The notes under the pieces were generated by a model, which saw nothing but the letters and a program-made list of their open reading frames with translations, did no database searches and was not told where the DNA came from. A program made the position numbers and the translations under genes. Positions 19,063 to 27,595 of a stretch of DNA of 64,000 nucleotides are shown one piece after another (position 1 is the first letter of the stretch; every line of letters begins with the position of its first letter). Source of the DNA: Colivivens sp963640465 (lineage in GTDB: Bacteria; Bacteroidota; Bacteroidia; Bacteroidales; Bacteroidaceae); assembly GCA_963640465.1 (NCBI GenBank), contig CAVHYP010000006.1, forward strand, positions 1-64,000, read 5' to 3'.

Positions 19063-19675
19063 TGCCGGTGACGAACTTAATCTTTGACGCATCTCTTGGT
19101 TTTGCCTCCGGAGTTTCGTCAGGATAACCGACAGCTATGATGTAGCAGAGCTCGTAGCCCTTGGGAAAACCGAGTTTCTCGATGTAAGGCTTTGCGTCCT
19201 CAGATGTCTTCAGGAAATTCACCGGCCCGCCAAGACAGCATGTGCCCAAGCCAAGTGACTGTGCAGCCAGCACCATATTCTCGCCAAGCAGTCCGCTGTC
19301 AATCGATCCGTTGCCTCCGGGAGTGGCTATACAGATGATTGCAGGAGCATTTCGGTACATGTTCTTGAAGTTCTTGTCGCGCTTTGCCATCTCCGGGTTT
19401 GCCTTCACAAAGAGGGCTGTAGTTGCCTTGATGAATTCAGGGTCTTCCACTACGGTCACTGCCCATGGTTGCGTGTTCATGCCATTCGGAGCATTGATGC
19501 CACACTTGGCAATGACTTCCAGCTTAGCGTGTTCCACGGCTTGATCCTTGTATTTTCTTACTGAGCGTCGGGCCATGATTGTCTCGATCACCTCGTTTGA
19601 GAGTTGCCCTGCCTGTGCAAAAGCTGCTGCCGGTGTTGCCAGCATGAGGCACAGCACTAAAGATTTGATGTTCAT
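19055..19675 (-). CDS. exported nitroreductase family protein
   Basis: 206 residues: a Sec signal peptide (MNIKSLVLCLMLATPAAAFA, cleavage near AFA-QA) followed by a complete nitroreductase domain. ARRSVRKYKDQAV binds the FMN phosphate, INAPNGMNTQPWAV is the second FMN loop, and LGTCCLGGPVNFL lies near the cofactor. Family members reduce nitro groups or quinones with NAD(P)H. An export signal on an FMN enzyme of this family is unusual, as the flavin would have to be loaded outside the cytoplasm or the protein exported folded. There is no twin-arginine motif. It lies downstream of guaA, separated by an inverted-repeat structure. Confidence 0.85.
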   Translation of the reverse strand: MNIKSLVLCLMLATPAAAFAQAGQLSNEVIETIMARRSVRKYKDQAVEHAKLEVIAKCGINAPNGMNTQPWAVTVVEDPEFIKATTALFVKANPEMAKRDKNFKNMYRNAPAIICIATPGGNGSIDSGLLGENMVLAAQSLGLGTCCLGGPVNFLKTSEDAKPYIEKLGFPKGYELCYIIAVGYPDETPEAKPRDASKIKFVTGNK

Positions 19676-19712
19676 ATAAGTTCGGTTTTTAGTTGGTTAT
19701 TGGTTAATGACG

Positions 19713-19817
19713 GGTTCCGGAAAATTCCGAGTTTCATTTTTCACGCTTGACAGGAGTTTCGCACTTCATGTCATCTCGCTTCATCGAGACTTCACTCCAA
19801 TGTAATTTTCCGGAACC
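19713..19817. repeat. 105-bp nested inverted-repeat structure
   Basis: Perfect 14-bp outer inverted repeats (GGTTCCGGAAAATT at 19713-19726, complement at 19804-19817). Read on the minus strand, the interior adds a GGAGT/ACTCC stem and a central hairpin TCTCG-atgaa-GCGAGA. It lies between the guaA stop (19834) and the nitroreductase start (19675). There is no T-run typical of a terminator and no obvious target-site duplication. It may be a small structured RNA, an attenuator before the nitroreductase gene or a miniature transposon-like element. Confidence 0.7.
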
Positions 19818-19833
19818 AGTCCTATAGTATTCT

Positions 19834-21441
19834 TTATTCCCACTCGATAGTTGCTGGTGGTTTTGAGGAGATGTCGTAGCAAACACGGTTCACCCCCTTC
19901 ACCTTGTTTATTATGTCGTTGCTCACTTTTGCCATGAAGTCGTAAGGGAGTTTTGCCCAGTCGGCTGTCATTGCATCGGTAGAGGTCACGGCACGCAGTG
20001 CTACCGGATGTTCATAGGTACGTTCGTCGCCCATCACTCCCACTGACCTCACGGTTGAAAGCAGAATTGCTCCTGCCTGCCAAATCTGGTCGTAGAGGCT
20101 CACCTCGATTTCTCCGTCCTTCATGTCGGCTGGCACTCCTGCTGCAAGCACTCTGCGTGCTTCCTCGCCCGAGAGTTTTACCTTGTATTCGCGAAGTCCG
20201 CGCACATAGATGTCGTCGGCATCCTGGAGGATTCGTACTTTCTCGGGCGTGATGTCGCCAAGAATTCGCACTGCCAAACCCGGTCCAGGGAACGGATGGC
20301 GGGTAATCAAGTGCTCGGGCATTCCGAGGCTGCGCCCCACTCTGCGCACTTCGTCCTTGAAGAGCCATTTCAGAGGTTCACACAGCGAGAGGTTCATCTC
20401 CTTCGGCAGTCCGCCCACATTGTGGTGGCTCTTGATGGTCTTGCCAGTGATATTGAGACTTTCGATGCGGTCGGGATAGATGGTTCCTTGGGCAAGCCAC
20501 TTGGCATCTTTGATTTTCTTTGCTTCTGCATTGAACACTTCCACAAAGTCGCGTCCTATGATTTTGCGCTTCTGCTCCGGGTCGGTCACTCCTGCCAAGT
20601 CGGCAAAGAACTTCTTGCTGGCATCCACACCGATGACATTGAGTCCTAGACACTCGTAGTCGTGCATCACATCATGGAATTCGTTCTTTCTCAGCATACC
20701 ATGGTCTACGAAGATGCAGGTGAGCTGGTTGCCGATTGCCTTGTTGAGCAGTACGGCTGCGACTGATGAATCCACTCCACCTGACAGGCCGAGAATCACA
20801 CGGTCGGTGCCAATCTGCTGTTTCAGTTCCTGTACTGTTGACTCCACGAACGAAGCGCTGCTCCAGTCCTGTTTGCCTCCGCAAATGTCGACCACAAAGT
20901 TCTTCAGCAACTGTGTGCCTTGGAGCGAGTGGAACACTTCTGGATGGAACTGCACGCCCCATGCCTGTTTGCCTTCAAGCTGATAGGCAGCGTACTCTAC
21001 GGTGTCGGTTGACGCAATCTTGCGGAAATTGTCGGGAATCCGGGTTATCGTGTCTCCATGACTCATCCACACCTGGCTGTTGTCCACGAAGTTGTTGAAC
21101 AGCGGGTTGCCTTTCTCCATCCACTGGAGGTTGGCACGTCCGTACTCGCGCAATCCTGCGGGTTCCACTGTTCCCCCGAAGGTTTGTGCCATGAGCTGGG
21201 CTCCATAGCAGATTCCGAGCACTGGATAGCGGTCGATGATTGGTTTCAGGTCCAGATGGAACGCCTTCTCGTCGTACACGCTGAAAGGCGAACCGCTCAG
21301 GATGACGCCTATCACAGACTCGTCCTCAAACGGAAACTTGTTGTATGGAAGAATCTCACAGAACGTGTCGAGCTCGCGCACTCGGCGACCGATGAGCTGC
21401 GTGGTCTGTGAGCCAAAATCGAGAATAATGATTTTCTGCAT
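19834..21441 (-). CDS. guaA: GMP synthase (glutamine-hydrolysing)
   Basis: 535 residues. The N-terminal class I glutamine amidotransferase domain has PVLGICYGAQLMAQ with the nucleophilic Cys and VQFHPEVFHS with the His-x-Glu pair. The ATP pyrophosphatase domain has the PP-loop VILGLSGGVDSSVAAVLL, and the C-terminal dimerisation domain ends NRVCYDISSKPPATIEWE. It converts XMP to GMP with glutamine and ATP in the cytoplasm. It has its own promoter at 21466-21496, divergent from the LacI-type regulator. No purine riboswitch was seen in the short leader. Confidence 0.97.
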   Translation of the reverse strand: MQKIIILDFGSQTTQLIGRRVRELDTFCEILPYNKFPFEDESVIGVILSGSPFSVYDEKAFHLDLKPIIDRYPVLGICYGAQLMAQTFGGTVEPAGLREYGRANLQWMEKGNPLFNNFVDNSQVWMSHGDTITRIPDNFRKIASTDTVEYAAYQLEGKQAWGVQFHPEVFHSLQGTQLLKNFVVDICGGKQDWSSASFVESTVQELKQQIGTDRVILGLSGGVDSSVAAVLLNKAIGNQLTCIFVDHGMLRKNEFHDVMHDYECLGLNVIGVDASKKFFADLAGVTDPEQKRKIIGRDFVEVFNAEAKKIKDAKWLAQGTIYPDRIESLNITGKTIKSHHNVGGLPKEMNLSLCEPLKWLFKDEVRRVGRSLGMPEHLITRHPFPGPGLAVRILGDITPEKVRILQDADDIYVRGLREYKVKLSGEEARRVLAAGVPADMKDGEIEVSLYDQIWQAGAILLSTVRSVGVMGDERTYEHPVALRAVTSTDAMTADWAKLPYDFMAKVSNDIINKVKGVNRVCYDISSKPPATIEWE

Positions 21442-21465
21442 TTCTACTAAAACTTATTTTGCTTG

Positions 21466-21496
21466 CAAAGTTAGTAAAAATCGATGAAAGCACCAA
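21466..21496 (-). promoter_or_regulatory. promoter of guaA
   Basis: Minus strand TTG (21496-21494), 20-bp spacer, TAACTTTG (21473-21466), 25 bp before the guaA start codon. Confidence 0.65.
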
Positions 21497-21610
21497 TATG
21501 TGCAGTGCTATTTTTTCTCTCGTCATGGGTTCATCAGCCGATTTGCGGGAATTTAGAACCGGCCTCAAGACTTTGCCCCTCCAAAGAGTCGCCATGTCAA
21601 ATAAAAGTTG

Positions 21611-21618
21611 TAATTTTG
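21611..21618 (+). promoter_or_regulatory. -7 element of the LacI-type regulator gene
   Basis: TAATTTTG is an exact TAnnTTTG box 129 bp before the start codon. The leader it would give contains the 22-bp tandem array at 21641-21706. No TTG is found at the usual spacing. Confidence 0.45.
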
Positions 21619-21640
21619 CAGAGCGTACGAACGCATTTTA

Positions 21641-21706
21641 TTTTCCTGGTCAGAGAAAATTATTTTCCTGGTCAGAAAAAAAGTTTTTCCCAGTCAGAGA
21701 AATTTA
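21641..21706. repeat. tandem array, three 22-bp units in the regulator's leader
   Basis: Units starting with TTTTCCTGGTCAGA (or TTTTCCCAGTCAGA) begin at 21641, 21663 and 21685; a degenerate fourth (TTTATCTGGCC) follows. The same CAGTCAGAGAAA-type core recurs at 31064-31120. Confidence 0.8.
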
Positions 21707-21746
21707 TCTGGCCAACAAGAAAGAAAAGAAACATAACCGGCAATTG

Positions 21747-22817
21747 ATGGACATACAACAGTCAAGAGTTAGAATAAAGGACATCGCCGAAATGGCGGGA
21801 GTGAGTGTGGGCACCGTGGACAGAGTTCTCCACGGACGTGCCAACGTATCTAAACTGAGTTTGGAAAAGGTGGAGAAAGTGTTGGAGGAAATCAACTACG
21901 AACCCAACCACTATGCCAGCGCATTGGCAAGCAACAAGACCTACAAGTTTGCTGCAATCATACCGATGCACGAGGAAGACTCCTACTGGGCACGGGTGGA
22001 GAAAGGACTGCACGAGGGTGTGAAGCGCTACACCGACTTCAAGCTGTCGTTCAAAGTGTTCTACTACGACCAGTTCAACGAAGACTCGTTCGAGCAACAG
22101 ACCCGCAACCTACTGGCATACAAGCCGACAGCAGTCATTATCGGACCGATATTCAACAATCTGCTCATGACCAAGTTCACCAAGAAGCTTGAAAGTAGGA
22201 ACTTGCCCTACTCGTTGCTCGACTCCTATTGGCCCGACTTCAATCCTGTGTCGTTCTACGGACAGGATGCAGAACGAAGCGGTGCATTCTCTGCACGCGT
22301 GCTGCTCATGGCAGCGGCTGCATCGAAGAAGATTGCACTGTTCAAGATGATGGGCGAAGGACGTGTGGCAAGCCGCCAGCAGCTGGGACGCGAGAAAGGC
22401 TTCCGCGAATACGTGGCAAAGCACAGTCCCGAAACAAGAATCATCGACCACAACCTCTATGTCTACGACAAAGTGGGAGTGATTGATTCGCTACATGAGT
22501 TCTTCACCAAGCATCCAGACATCGAATACGGCATTTCATTCAACTCGTCAATCCACGTGATCGGCGACTTCCTCAAGCACGAAATGCCCGACCATCACCA
22601 CATCTGCCTCATGGGCTACGATGCCATCGAGGCAAACATCCGATGTCTGCGCGAAGGCTACGTGGACTTCCTCATCGGACAGCACCCGCAACAGCAAGGA
22701 CTCGACTGTTTCCGCAGCATCGTCAACTCATGCGTGCTGCAAGTGAAACAAACCGTGGTTCACTACGTAGGCATCGACCTCCTCATGACCGAGAATATCG
22801 ATTTCTATAAGGATTGA
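21747..22817 (+). CDS. LacI family transcriptional regulator
   Basis: 356 residues from the ATG at 21747 (MDIQQSRVRIKDIAEMAGVS). The DNA-binding domain reads IKDIAEMAGVSVGTVDRVLHGRANVS with the LacI hinge region after it, and YEPNHYASALASNKTYK leads into a periplasmic-binding-protein-like sensor domain. This Bacteroidota subtype has VDRVLHGR rather than VSRVLNG. It should bind a palindromic operator and respond to a sugar or related ligand. No sugar-utilisation genes are adjacent, so its targets are probably elsewhere. The reading frame continues upstream to 21459 through the repeat array, but this part has no homology and precedes the -7 box. Confidence 0.88.
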   Translation: MDIQQSRVRIKDIAEMAGVSVGTVDRVLHGRANVSKLSLEKVEKVLEEINYEPNHYASALASNKTYKFAAIIPMHEEDSYWARVEKGLHEGVKRYTDFKLSFKVFYYDQFNEDSFEQQTRNLLAYKPTAVIIGPIFNNLLMTKFTKKLESRNLPYSLLDSYWPDFNPVSFYGQDAERSGAFSARVLLMAAAASKKIALFKMMGEGRVASRQQLGREKGFREYVAKHSPETRIIDHNLYVYDKVGVIDSLHEFFTKHPDIEYGISFNSSIHVIGDFLKHEMPDHHHICLMGYDAIEANIRCLREGYVDFLIGQHPQQQGLDCFRSIVNSCVLQVKQTVVHYVGIDLLMTENIDFYKD

Positions 22818-22872
22818 GACATCACTCCTATAATATATATAAGGTGTAAAGGAAAGAGAGATAAGGCAGACT

Positions 22873-22960
22873 GCAAGAGATATAAGGCAAAACAGCAAGA
22901 GATATAAGGCAAAACAGCAAGAGATATAAAATAAGGCTGCAAGAGATATAAGGCAAGGCG
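22873..22960. repeat. tandem array, four 22-bp units before uvrB
   Basis: GCAAGAGATATAAGGC-type units begin at 22873, 22895, 22917 and 22939; a partial unit precedes them. The first two are identical. The array fills most of the gap between the regulator stop and uvrB. Confidence 0.9.
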
Positions 22961-23023
22961 AAACGTGATATTAAGGCTAAGCAGCATTTCCCCACAAAGA
23001 ATGGCTGCAGGACAAAAAGCAAA

Positions 23024-25279
23024 ATGAACAAATTTGAACTGACATCCGACTACAAGCCGACAGGCGACCAGCCAGAAGCAATCAAGCAACTCACCGACGG
23101 AGTGTTGGAAGGGCTGCCTGCGCAAGTATTGCTCGGAGTGACCGGTTCGGGCAAGACCTTCACCATTGCCAACGTCATCAGCCGCATCAACCGCCCCACC
23201 CTCATACTGAGCCACAACAAGACCCTGGCCCACCAGCTCTACACCGAGATGAAAGGGTTCTTCCCTCACAATGCAGTGGAATACTACGTAAGCTACTACG
23301 ACTACTATCAGCCCGAAGCCTACCTGCCTGCCACCGACACTTACATCGAGAAAGACCTTGCCATCAACGAAGAAGTCGACCGACTGCGCATCGCTGCCAC
23401 CCGCTCGCTGCTCTCGGGCAGAAACGACGTGGTGGTCATCAGTTCCGTCTCGTGCATCTACGGCATGGGATCACCCATTGACTTCGAGGCAAACACCACG
23501 AAGATAAAAGTGGGACAAAGCATGGAAATCAACGACTTGCTGCGGAAGCTCGTCGACAGCATGTATGTGCGCGACGACATCGAGCAGAAACGCGGACAGT
23601 TCAGTGTAAAGGGCGAAACAGTCAACATCTCGCTTGCCTACGACGACAAGATAGTCCGCATACGCTTTGCCTGGGACGAAATCGAAAGCATAGAAGAAGT
23701 CGACCCCATGAGCGGCGACCTCATAGAATCGTTCGAAGAATACAGCATCTATCCAGCCAACCTGTTTACCACCAGTAAGGAACGTGCACAGGCAGCAATA
23801 GAAAACATAAAGAAAGACCTCAACGAGCGCATCAGGTTCTACGACGAGATAGGCGACACCGTGAAGCGCGACCTCATCGAGACACGAGTGACCAACGACA
23901 TCGAGATGATACGCGAAATCGGCTACTGCTCAGGCATCGAGAACTATTCGCGCTACTTCGACGGGCGCCAACCGGGCGAACGCCCCTACTGCCTGCTCGA
24001 CTTCTTCCCCAAAGACTTCCTGATGGTGATCGACGAAAGCCACGAAAGCATTCCGCAGATAAGAGCCATGTATGGAGGCGACCGGAAGAGAAAACAGACA
24101 CTGGTGGAATATGGCTACCGACTGCCAGCAGCGCTTGACAACCGTCCGCTCACATTCGACGAGTTTGAAGAGATGACACACCAGACCATCTACATGTCAG
24201 CCACCCCAGCCGACTACGAACTGCAGAAGGCAGGAGGAGTAATCGTGGAGCAAGTCATCCGACCCACCGGACTGCTCGAGCCCAAAATCGAGATGCGCCC
24301 ATCACACAACCAGGTCGACGACCTCATGGAAGAAATCCAGCAGCGCATCGAACATCACGAGCGGGTGCTCGTCACCACCATCACCAAGCAACATGCAGAA
24401 GAGATGTCAGACTACCTCACACGGAATGGGGTCAAGACCGCATACATCCACAGCGATGTCGACACCTTCGAGAGAGTGGAGATACTCAACCAACTGCGCA
24501 ACGGCGACATCGACGTGCTCGTGGGAGTCAACCTCCTGCGCGAAGGACTCGACTTGCCCGAAGTGTCGCTCGTAGCCATCATGGATGCCGACAAGGAAGG
24601 CTTCCTCAGAAACTACCGGTCGCTCACCCAGACCATAGGACGCGCTGCCCGCAACGTCAACGGCAAAGCCATCCTCTACTGCGACAAGGAGACCGAGAGC
24701 ATACACAAGACAATTGAAGAAACCAACCGCAGACGGGCAAAACAAATGCGCTACAACGAGGACCACCACATCACGCCTACGCAAATCAAGAAGTCGCAGA
24801 CGGCAATCGCCCAGGGCAAGCACGTGGACTACGTTGGCAAGGCATACATAGAAGAGTCGTTCCAGAAAGCGGCAGAAGACCCCGTGGTGATGAAGATGGA
24901 CAAGGAAGCACTCGACAAAGCCATCGAGCACACACGCAACCTCATGCAGCAGGCAGCCAAGAAGATGGACTTCCTCATGGCAGCCCAATATCGCGACGAG
25001 ATGCTCAGAATGGAAGATATACGCAACAACAAATACAAGCAAGACGAAGGCGAAAGCAAAGAGACAAAAGGCAAAGACAAAAAGGCTGATGGCGAAGAGG
25101 CAAATGGCAAAGAAGCTGAAAGCAAAGCCAAGCACGTTGTCTACCAATTTCAGAATGCCAAGGCCGAATCAAGCAGCAAAACTGCCGTCAGCAAGAGTAA
25201 ACCTGCCGAATCAAGCAACAAACCCGCAGTCAGCAGGAGCAAGCAGAAAGTACAAAAAAGCAAGGGAGGAGACAGATAA
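23024..25279 (+). CDS. uvrB: excinuclease ABC subunit B
   Basis: 751 residues, longer than the usual ~670. LLGVTGSGKTFTIANV is Walker A; YYVSYYDYYQPEAYLP is the beta-hairpin that clamps damaged DNA; MVIDESHESIPQI is Walker B; LLREGLDLPEVSLVAIMDAD and QTIGRAARN are the later helicase motifs. ALDKAIEHTRNLMQQAA...YRDEMLRME (~627-665) is the UvrC-binding UVR motif. After it comes an unusual ~85-residue Lys/Ser/Glu-rich tail with near-repeats (PAESSNKPAVSRSK), encoded by a roughly 43-bp DNA repeat. It loads from UvrA2 onto lesions for nucleotide excision repair. Its stop codon directly abuts the next start codon. Confidence 0.96.
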   Translation: MNKFELTSDYKPTGDQPEAIKQLTDGVLEGLPAQVLLGVTGSGKTFTIANVISRINRPTLILSHNKTLAHQLYTEMKGFFPHNAVEYYVSYYDYYQPEAYLPATDTYIEKDLAINEEVDRLRIAATRSLLSGRNDVVVISSVSCIYGMGSPIDFEANTTKIKVGQSMEINDLLRKLVDSMYVRDDIEQKRGQFSVKGETVNISLAYDDKIVRIRFAWDEIESIEEVDPMSGDLIESFEEYSIYPANLFTTSKERAQAAIENIKKDLNERIRFYDEIGDTVKRDLIETRVTNDIEMIREIGYCSGIENYSRYFDGRQPGERPYCLLDFFPKDFLMVIDESHESIPQIRAMYGGDRKRKQTLVEYGYRLPAALDNRPLTFDEFEEMTHQTIYMSATPADYELQKAGGVIVEQVIRPTGLLEPKIEMRPSHNQVDDLMEEIQQRIEHHERVLVTTITKQHAEEMSDYLTRNGVKTAYIHSDVDTFERVEILNQLRNGDIDVLVGVNLLREGLDLPEVSLVAIMDADKEGFLRNYRSLTQTIGRAARNVNGKAILYCDKETESIHKTIEETNRRRAKQMRYNEDHHITPTQIKKSQTAIAQGKHVDYVGKAYIEESFQKAAEDPVVMKMDKEALDKAIEHTRNLMQQAAKKMDFLMAAQYRDEMLRMEDIRNNKYKQDEGESKETKGKDKKADGEEANGKEAESKAKHVVYQFQNAKAESSSKTAVSKSKPAESSNKPAVSRSKQKVQKSKGGDR

Positions 25280-26260
25280 ATGGGAAAACTCATACGATTC
25301 ATAAAAAACTGGACATTGCCAATATCCATCGTCATGGGCGTAGTACTCTACTTCGTCTATGTCAACATCCATGCACTCGACGGGACACACGAGTACATGA
25401 ACCACTTCATCAACTTTGCCCAGCCGATGCTCATCTTCGTGATGCTCTTCCTCTCATTCTGCAAAGTAAACATGAGGGAACTGCGTCCTCACCGGTGGCA
25501 ACTGAAACTGTTGGCAATACAGGCATTCTCGTTCATCGGGCTTGCCATCCCCATCATGATATTCCCGCAGATGCAAGGCAGAGTCATCATCGAGAGCGCA
25601 ATGCTCTGCATGATTTGTCCCACAGCCACAGCAGCAGCAGTGGTGACCAACAAACTCCACGGAAACATGAACGCAGTCGTGAGCTACACCTGCATCGACA
25701 ATCTCATGGCAGCAATCCTCATCCCTGCAGTCGTATCAGTGCTCCACAGCACGACAAACGACATAGGGCTCATCACCTCGTTCACCATCATCATCGGCAA
25801 AGTGTTCCCGCTTCTCATCCTGCCACTGATGCTGGCATTTGCCGTGAAATATCTCGCACCTAAAGTCCATGCGTTCATAGCACGCATCAGCTACATATCG
25901 TTCTACCTGTGGGCAGTGGCACTGACCCTTGCCATCGGCATCACCACCAAAGCCATGGTACACAGCCACGAGACAATAGGCAACTACATTGGCATTGCAC
26001 TCGTCTCCATCGTCTGTTGCATCCTCCAGTTCGTCTGCGGACGAATCATCGGCAGGCACCACCGCGAGCCGGTAGCAGGAGCACAAAGCCTCGGACAAAA
26101 GAACACCGCGTTCTGCATATGGATAGGCTACACATTCATGAGCCCGGTGACAGCCCTTGCTGGCGGTTTCTATGCCGTGTGGCACAACCTCGTCAACACA
26201 TACCAGCTCTACGCAGAACGCAAGCGGAATGAGATTACCAACAACAATCAGAACAAATAA
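25280..26260 (+). CDS. BASS-like (bile acid:Na+ symporter family type) membrane transporter
   Basis: 326 residues with about nine to ten hydrophobic helices. MLIFVMLFLSFCKVNMRELRP and MICPTATAAAVVTNKLHGN resemble the helix 2-3 and crossover regions of the SBF/BASS fold; SLGQKNTAFCIWIGYTFMSP resembles the second crossover. It is an inner-membrane secondary transporter, probably of an organic anion, substrate unknown. The ATG follows the uvrB stop codon with no spacing. Co-transcription with uvrB is likely, but a shared function is not implied. Confidence 0.75.
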   Translation: MGKLIRFIKNWTLPISIVMGVVLYFVYVNIHALDGTHEYMNHFINFAQPMLIFVMLFLSFCKVNMRELRPHRWQLKLLAIQAFSFIGLAIPIMIFPQMQGRVIIESAMLCMICPTATAAAVVTNKLHGNMNAVVSYTCIDNLMAAILIPAVVSVLHSTTNDIGLITSFTIIIGKVFPLLILPLMLAFAVKYLAPKVHAFIARISYISFYLWAVALTLAIGITTKAMVHSHETIGNYIGIALVSIVCCILQFVCGRIIGRHHREPVAGAQSLGQKNTAFCIWIGYTFMSPVTALAGGFYAVWHNLVNTYQLYAERKRNEITNNNQNK

Positions 26261-26275
26261 AACCCCTACCGAACA

Positions 26276-27529
26276 ATGAAGAAGGCCATATACCTGCTGA
26301 CACTCTGGACACTGGCAATCACGGCCAATGCACAGACACGCAACATCGTCCGACGCTACGTCGACTCGCTGAAAGTGGCAAAGATAAAGAGTACGGAAGC
26401 CGAAACCTCATCCGACGCCAATCCGTACTACTTCCAGATGTTCTTCCCCAGCACCTACTATTCCAATGTCACGAAGAACGTCCTCTCACTCGACTCCATA
26501 CCATCGCAATACCCCATCGACATGCAGATACTGAAGCTCCAGACAAGCCAGCCTTCAGTAGCCACACACTACGACAGCCAGTTCGGTGACGAGAAACTTA
26601 TCGACACAAGCAAGAAAGACGTCAAGCCGACTGACGACATAAAGAACGAGCTGAAGAACGTGGTCGTGGCACCAATCAAAGACGAGACAGCCATGGAAGA
26701 CATGGATATCGACCTGCAGATCCACCGTCCCAACTTCTGGACAACCAGCGGATCGGCAAAGCTGCAGTTCACCCAGAACTACTTCAGCGAAAACTGGTAC
26801 AGAGGAGGAAACAACAACGGGACACTGCTTGCCACACTCACACTCAGGGCAAACTACAACGACACCAAAAGGCTGACATGGGAAAACACACTCGACATGA
26901 GGCTCGGGTTCATCACAACCACATCAGACACCTGCCACACATTCCTCACCAACAACGACCGCATCCAGCTCAACAGCAAACTGGGCTACAAGGCAGTGAA
27001 GTACTGGAGCTACACCGTCTCGACCGAGGCAAAGACCCAGTTCCTGCCAGGCTACCGAAGTAACAACCGTCTGAAGTTCTCGCAGTTCATTGCCCCGCTC
27101 GATGTGGCAGTGTCAGTCGGTATGGACTTCAAGCCAAGCATCAAGAACGGTTCACTGTCCGTTGCCCTGCTTCCGTTCTCATATAAACTGCGCTACATCG
27201 GCACCGACAACGAGAACATCCACAAAACCTACAACTTCATAGGCAGAAGCACAAGCCAGGACTACGGTTCGCGAATAGAAGTGAACACCAACATCAAGCT
27301 CTGCAAAAACATCACATGGAGATGCCGCAGCTATTGCTTCACCTCCTACGAATACGTGGAAGCAGAACTGGAGAACACCCTGTCGTTCGCCTTCTCCAAG
27401 TACATCTCGTCAGAGTTCAACACCCTGTGGCGCTTCGACGACAACCGCGGCAGACGCTACTACGACGACAACCTGGGCTATTTCCAGTTCAAGGAATACT
27501 TCACACTTGGACTCTCCTACAGTTTCTGA
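26276..27529 (+). CDS. DUF3078 outer-membrane protein
   Basis: 417 residues: signal peptide (MKKAIYLLTLWTLAITANAQ), a polar ~125-residue segment, then a beta-rich domain with the DUF3078 hallmarks NFWTTSGSAKLQFTQNYFSENWYRGG (in two parts) and NTLDMRLGFITT. Alternating hydrophobic strands and a final aromatic (TLGLSYSF) indicate an outer-membrane beta-barrel. The function of the family is unknown. It starts 15 bp after the transporter gene. Confidence 0.82.
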   Translation: MKKAIYLLTLWTLAITANAQTRNIVRRYVDSLKVAKIKSTEAETSSDANPYYFQMFFPSTYYSNVTKNVLSLDSIPSQYPIDMQILKLQTSQPSVATHYDSQFGDEKLIDTSKKDVKPTDDIKNELKNVVVAPIKDETAMEDMDIDLQIHRPNFWTTSGSAKLQFTQNYFSENWYRGGNNNGTLLATLTLRANYNDTKRLTWENTLDMRLGFITTTSDTCHTFLTNNDRIQLNSKLGYKAVKYWSYTVSTEAKTQFLPGYRSNNRLKFSQFIAPLDVAVSVGMDFKPSIKNGSLSVALLPFSYKLRYIGTDNENIHKTYNFIGRSTSQDYGSRIEVNTNIKLCKNITWRCRSYCFTSYEYVEAELENTLSFAFSKYISSEFNTLWRFDDNRGRRYYDDNLGYFQFKEYFTLGLSYSF

Positions 27530-27595
27530 TGCAGAGGGAAAGAGATCTATGATGCAACAAAAAAACATAAACCAGCCAAACAGAGAAAGAAAGTC

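Noticed and set aside
24407..25147. 246-residue minus-strand ORF, Phe/Leu/Val-rich
   Set aside because: Antisense shadow of the uvrB 3' half; its hydrophobicity comes from complementing Lys/Glu codons.
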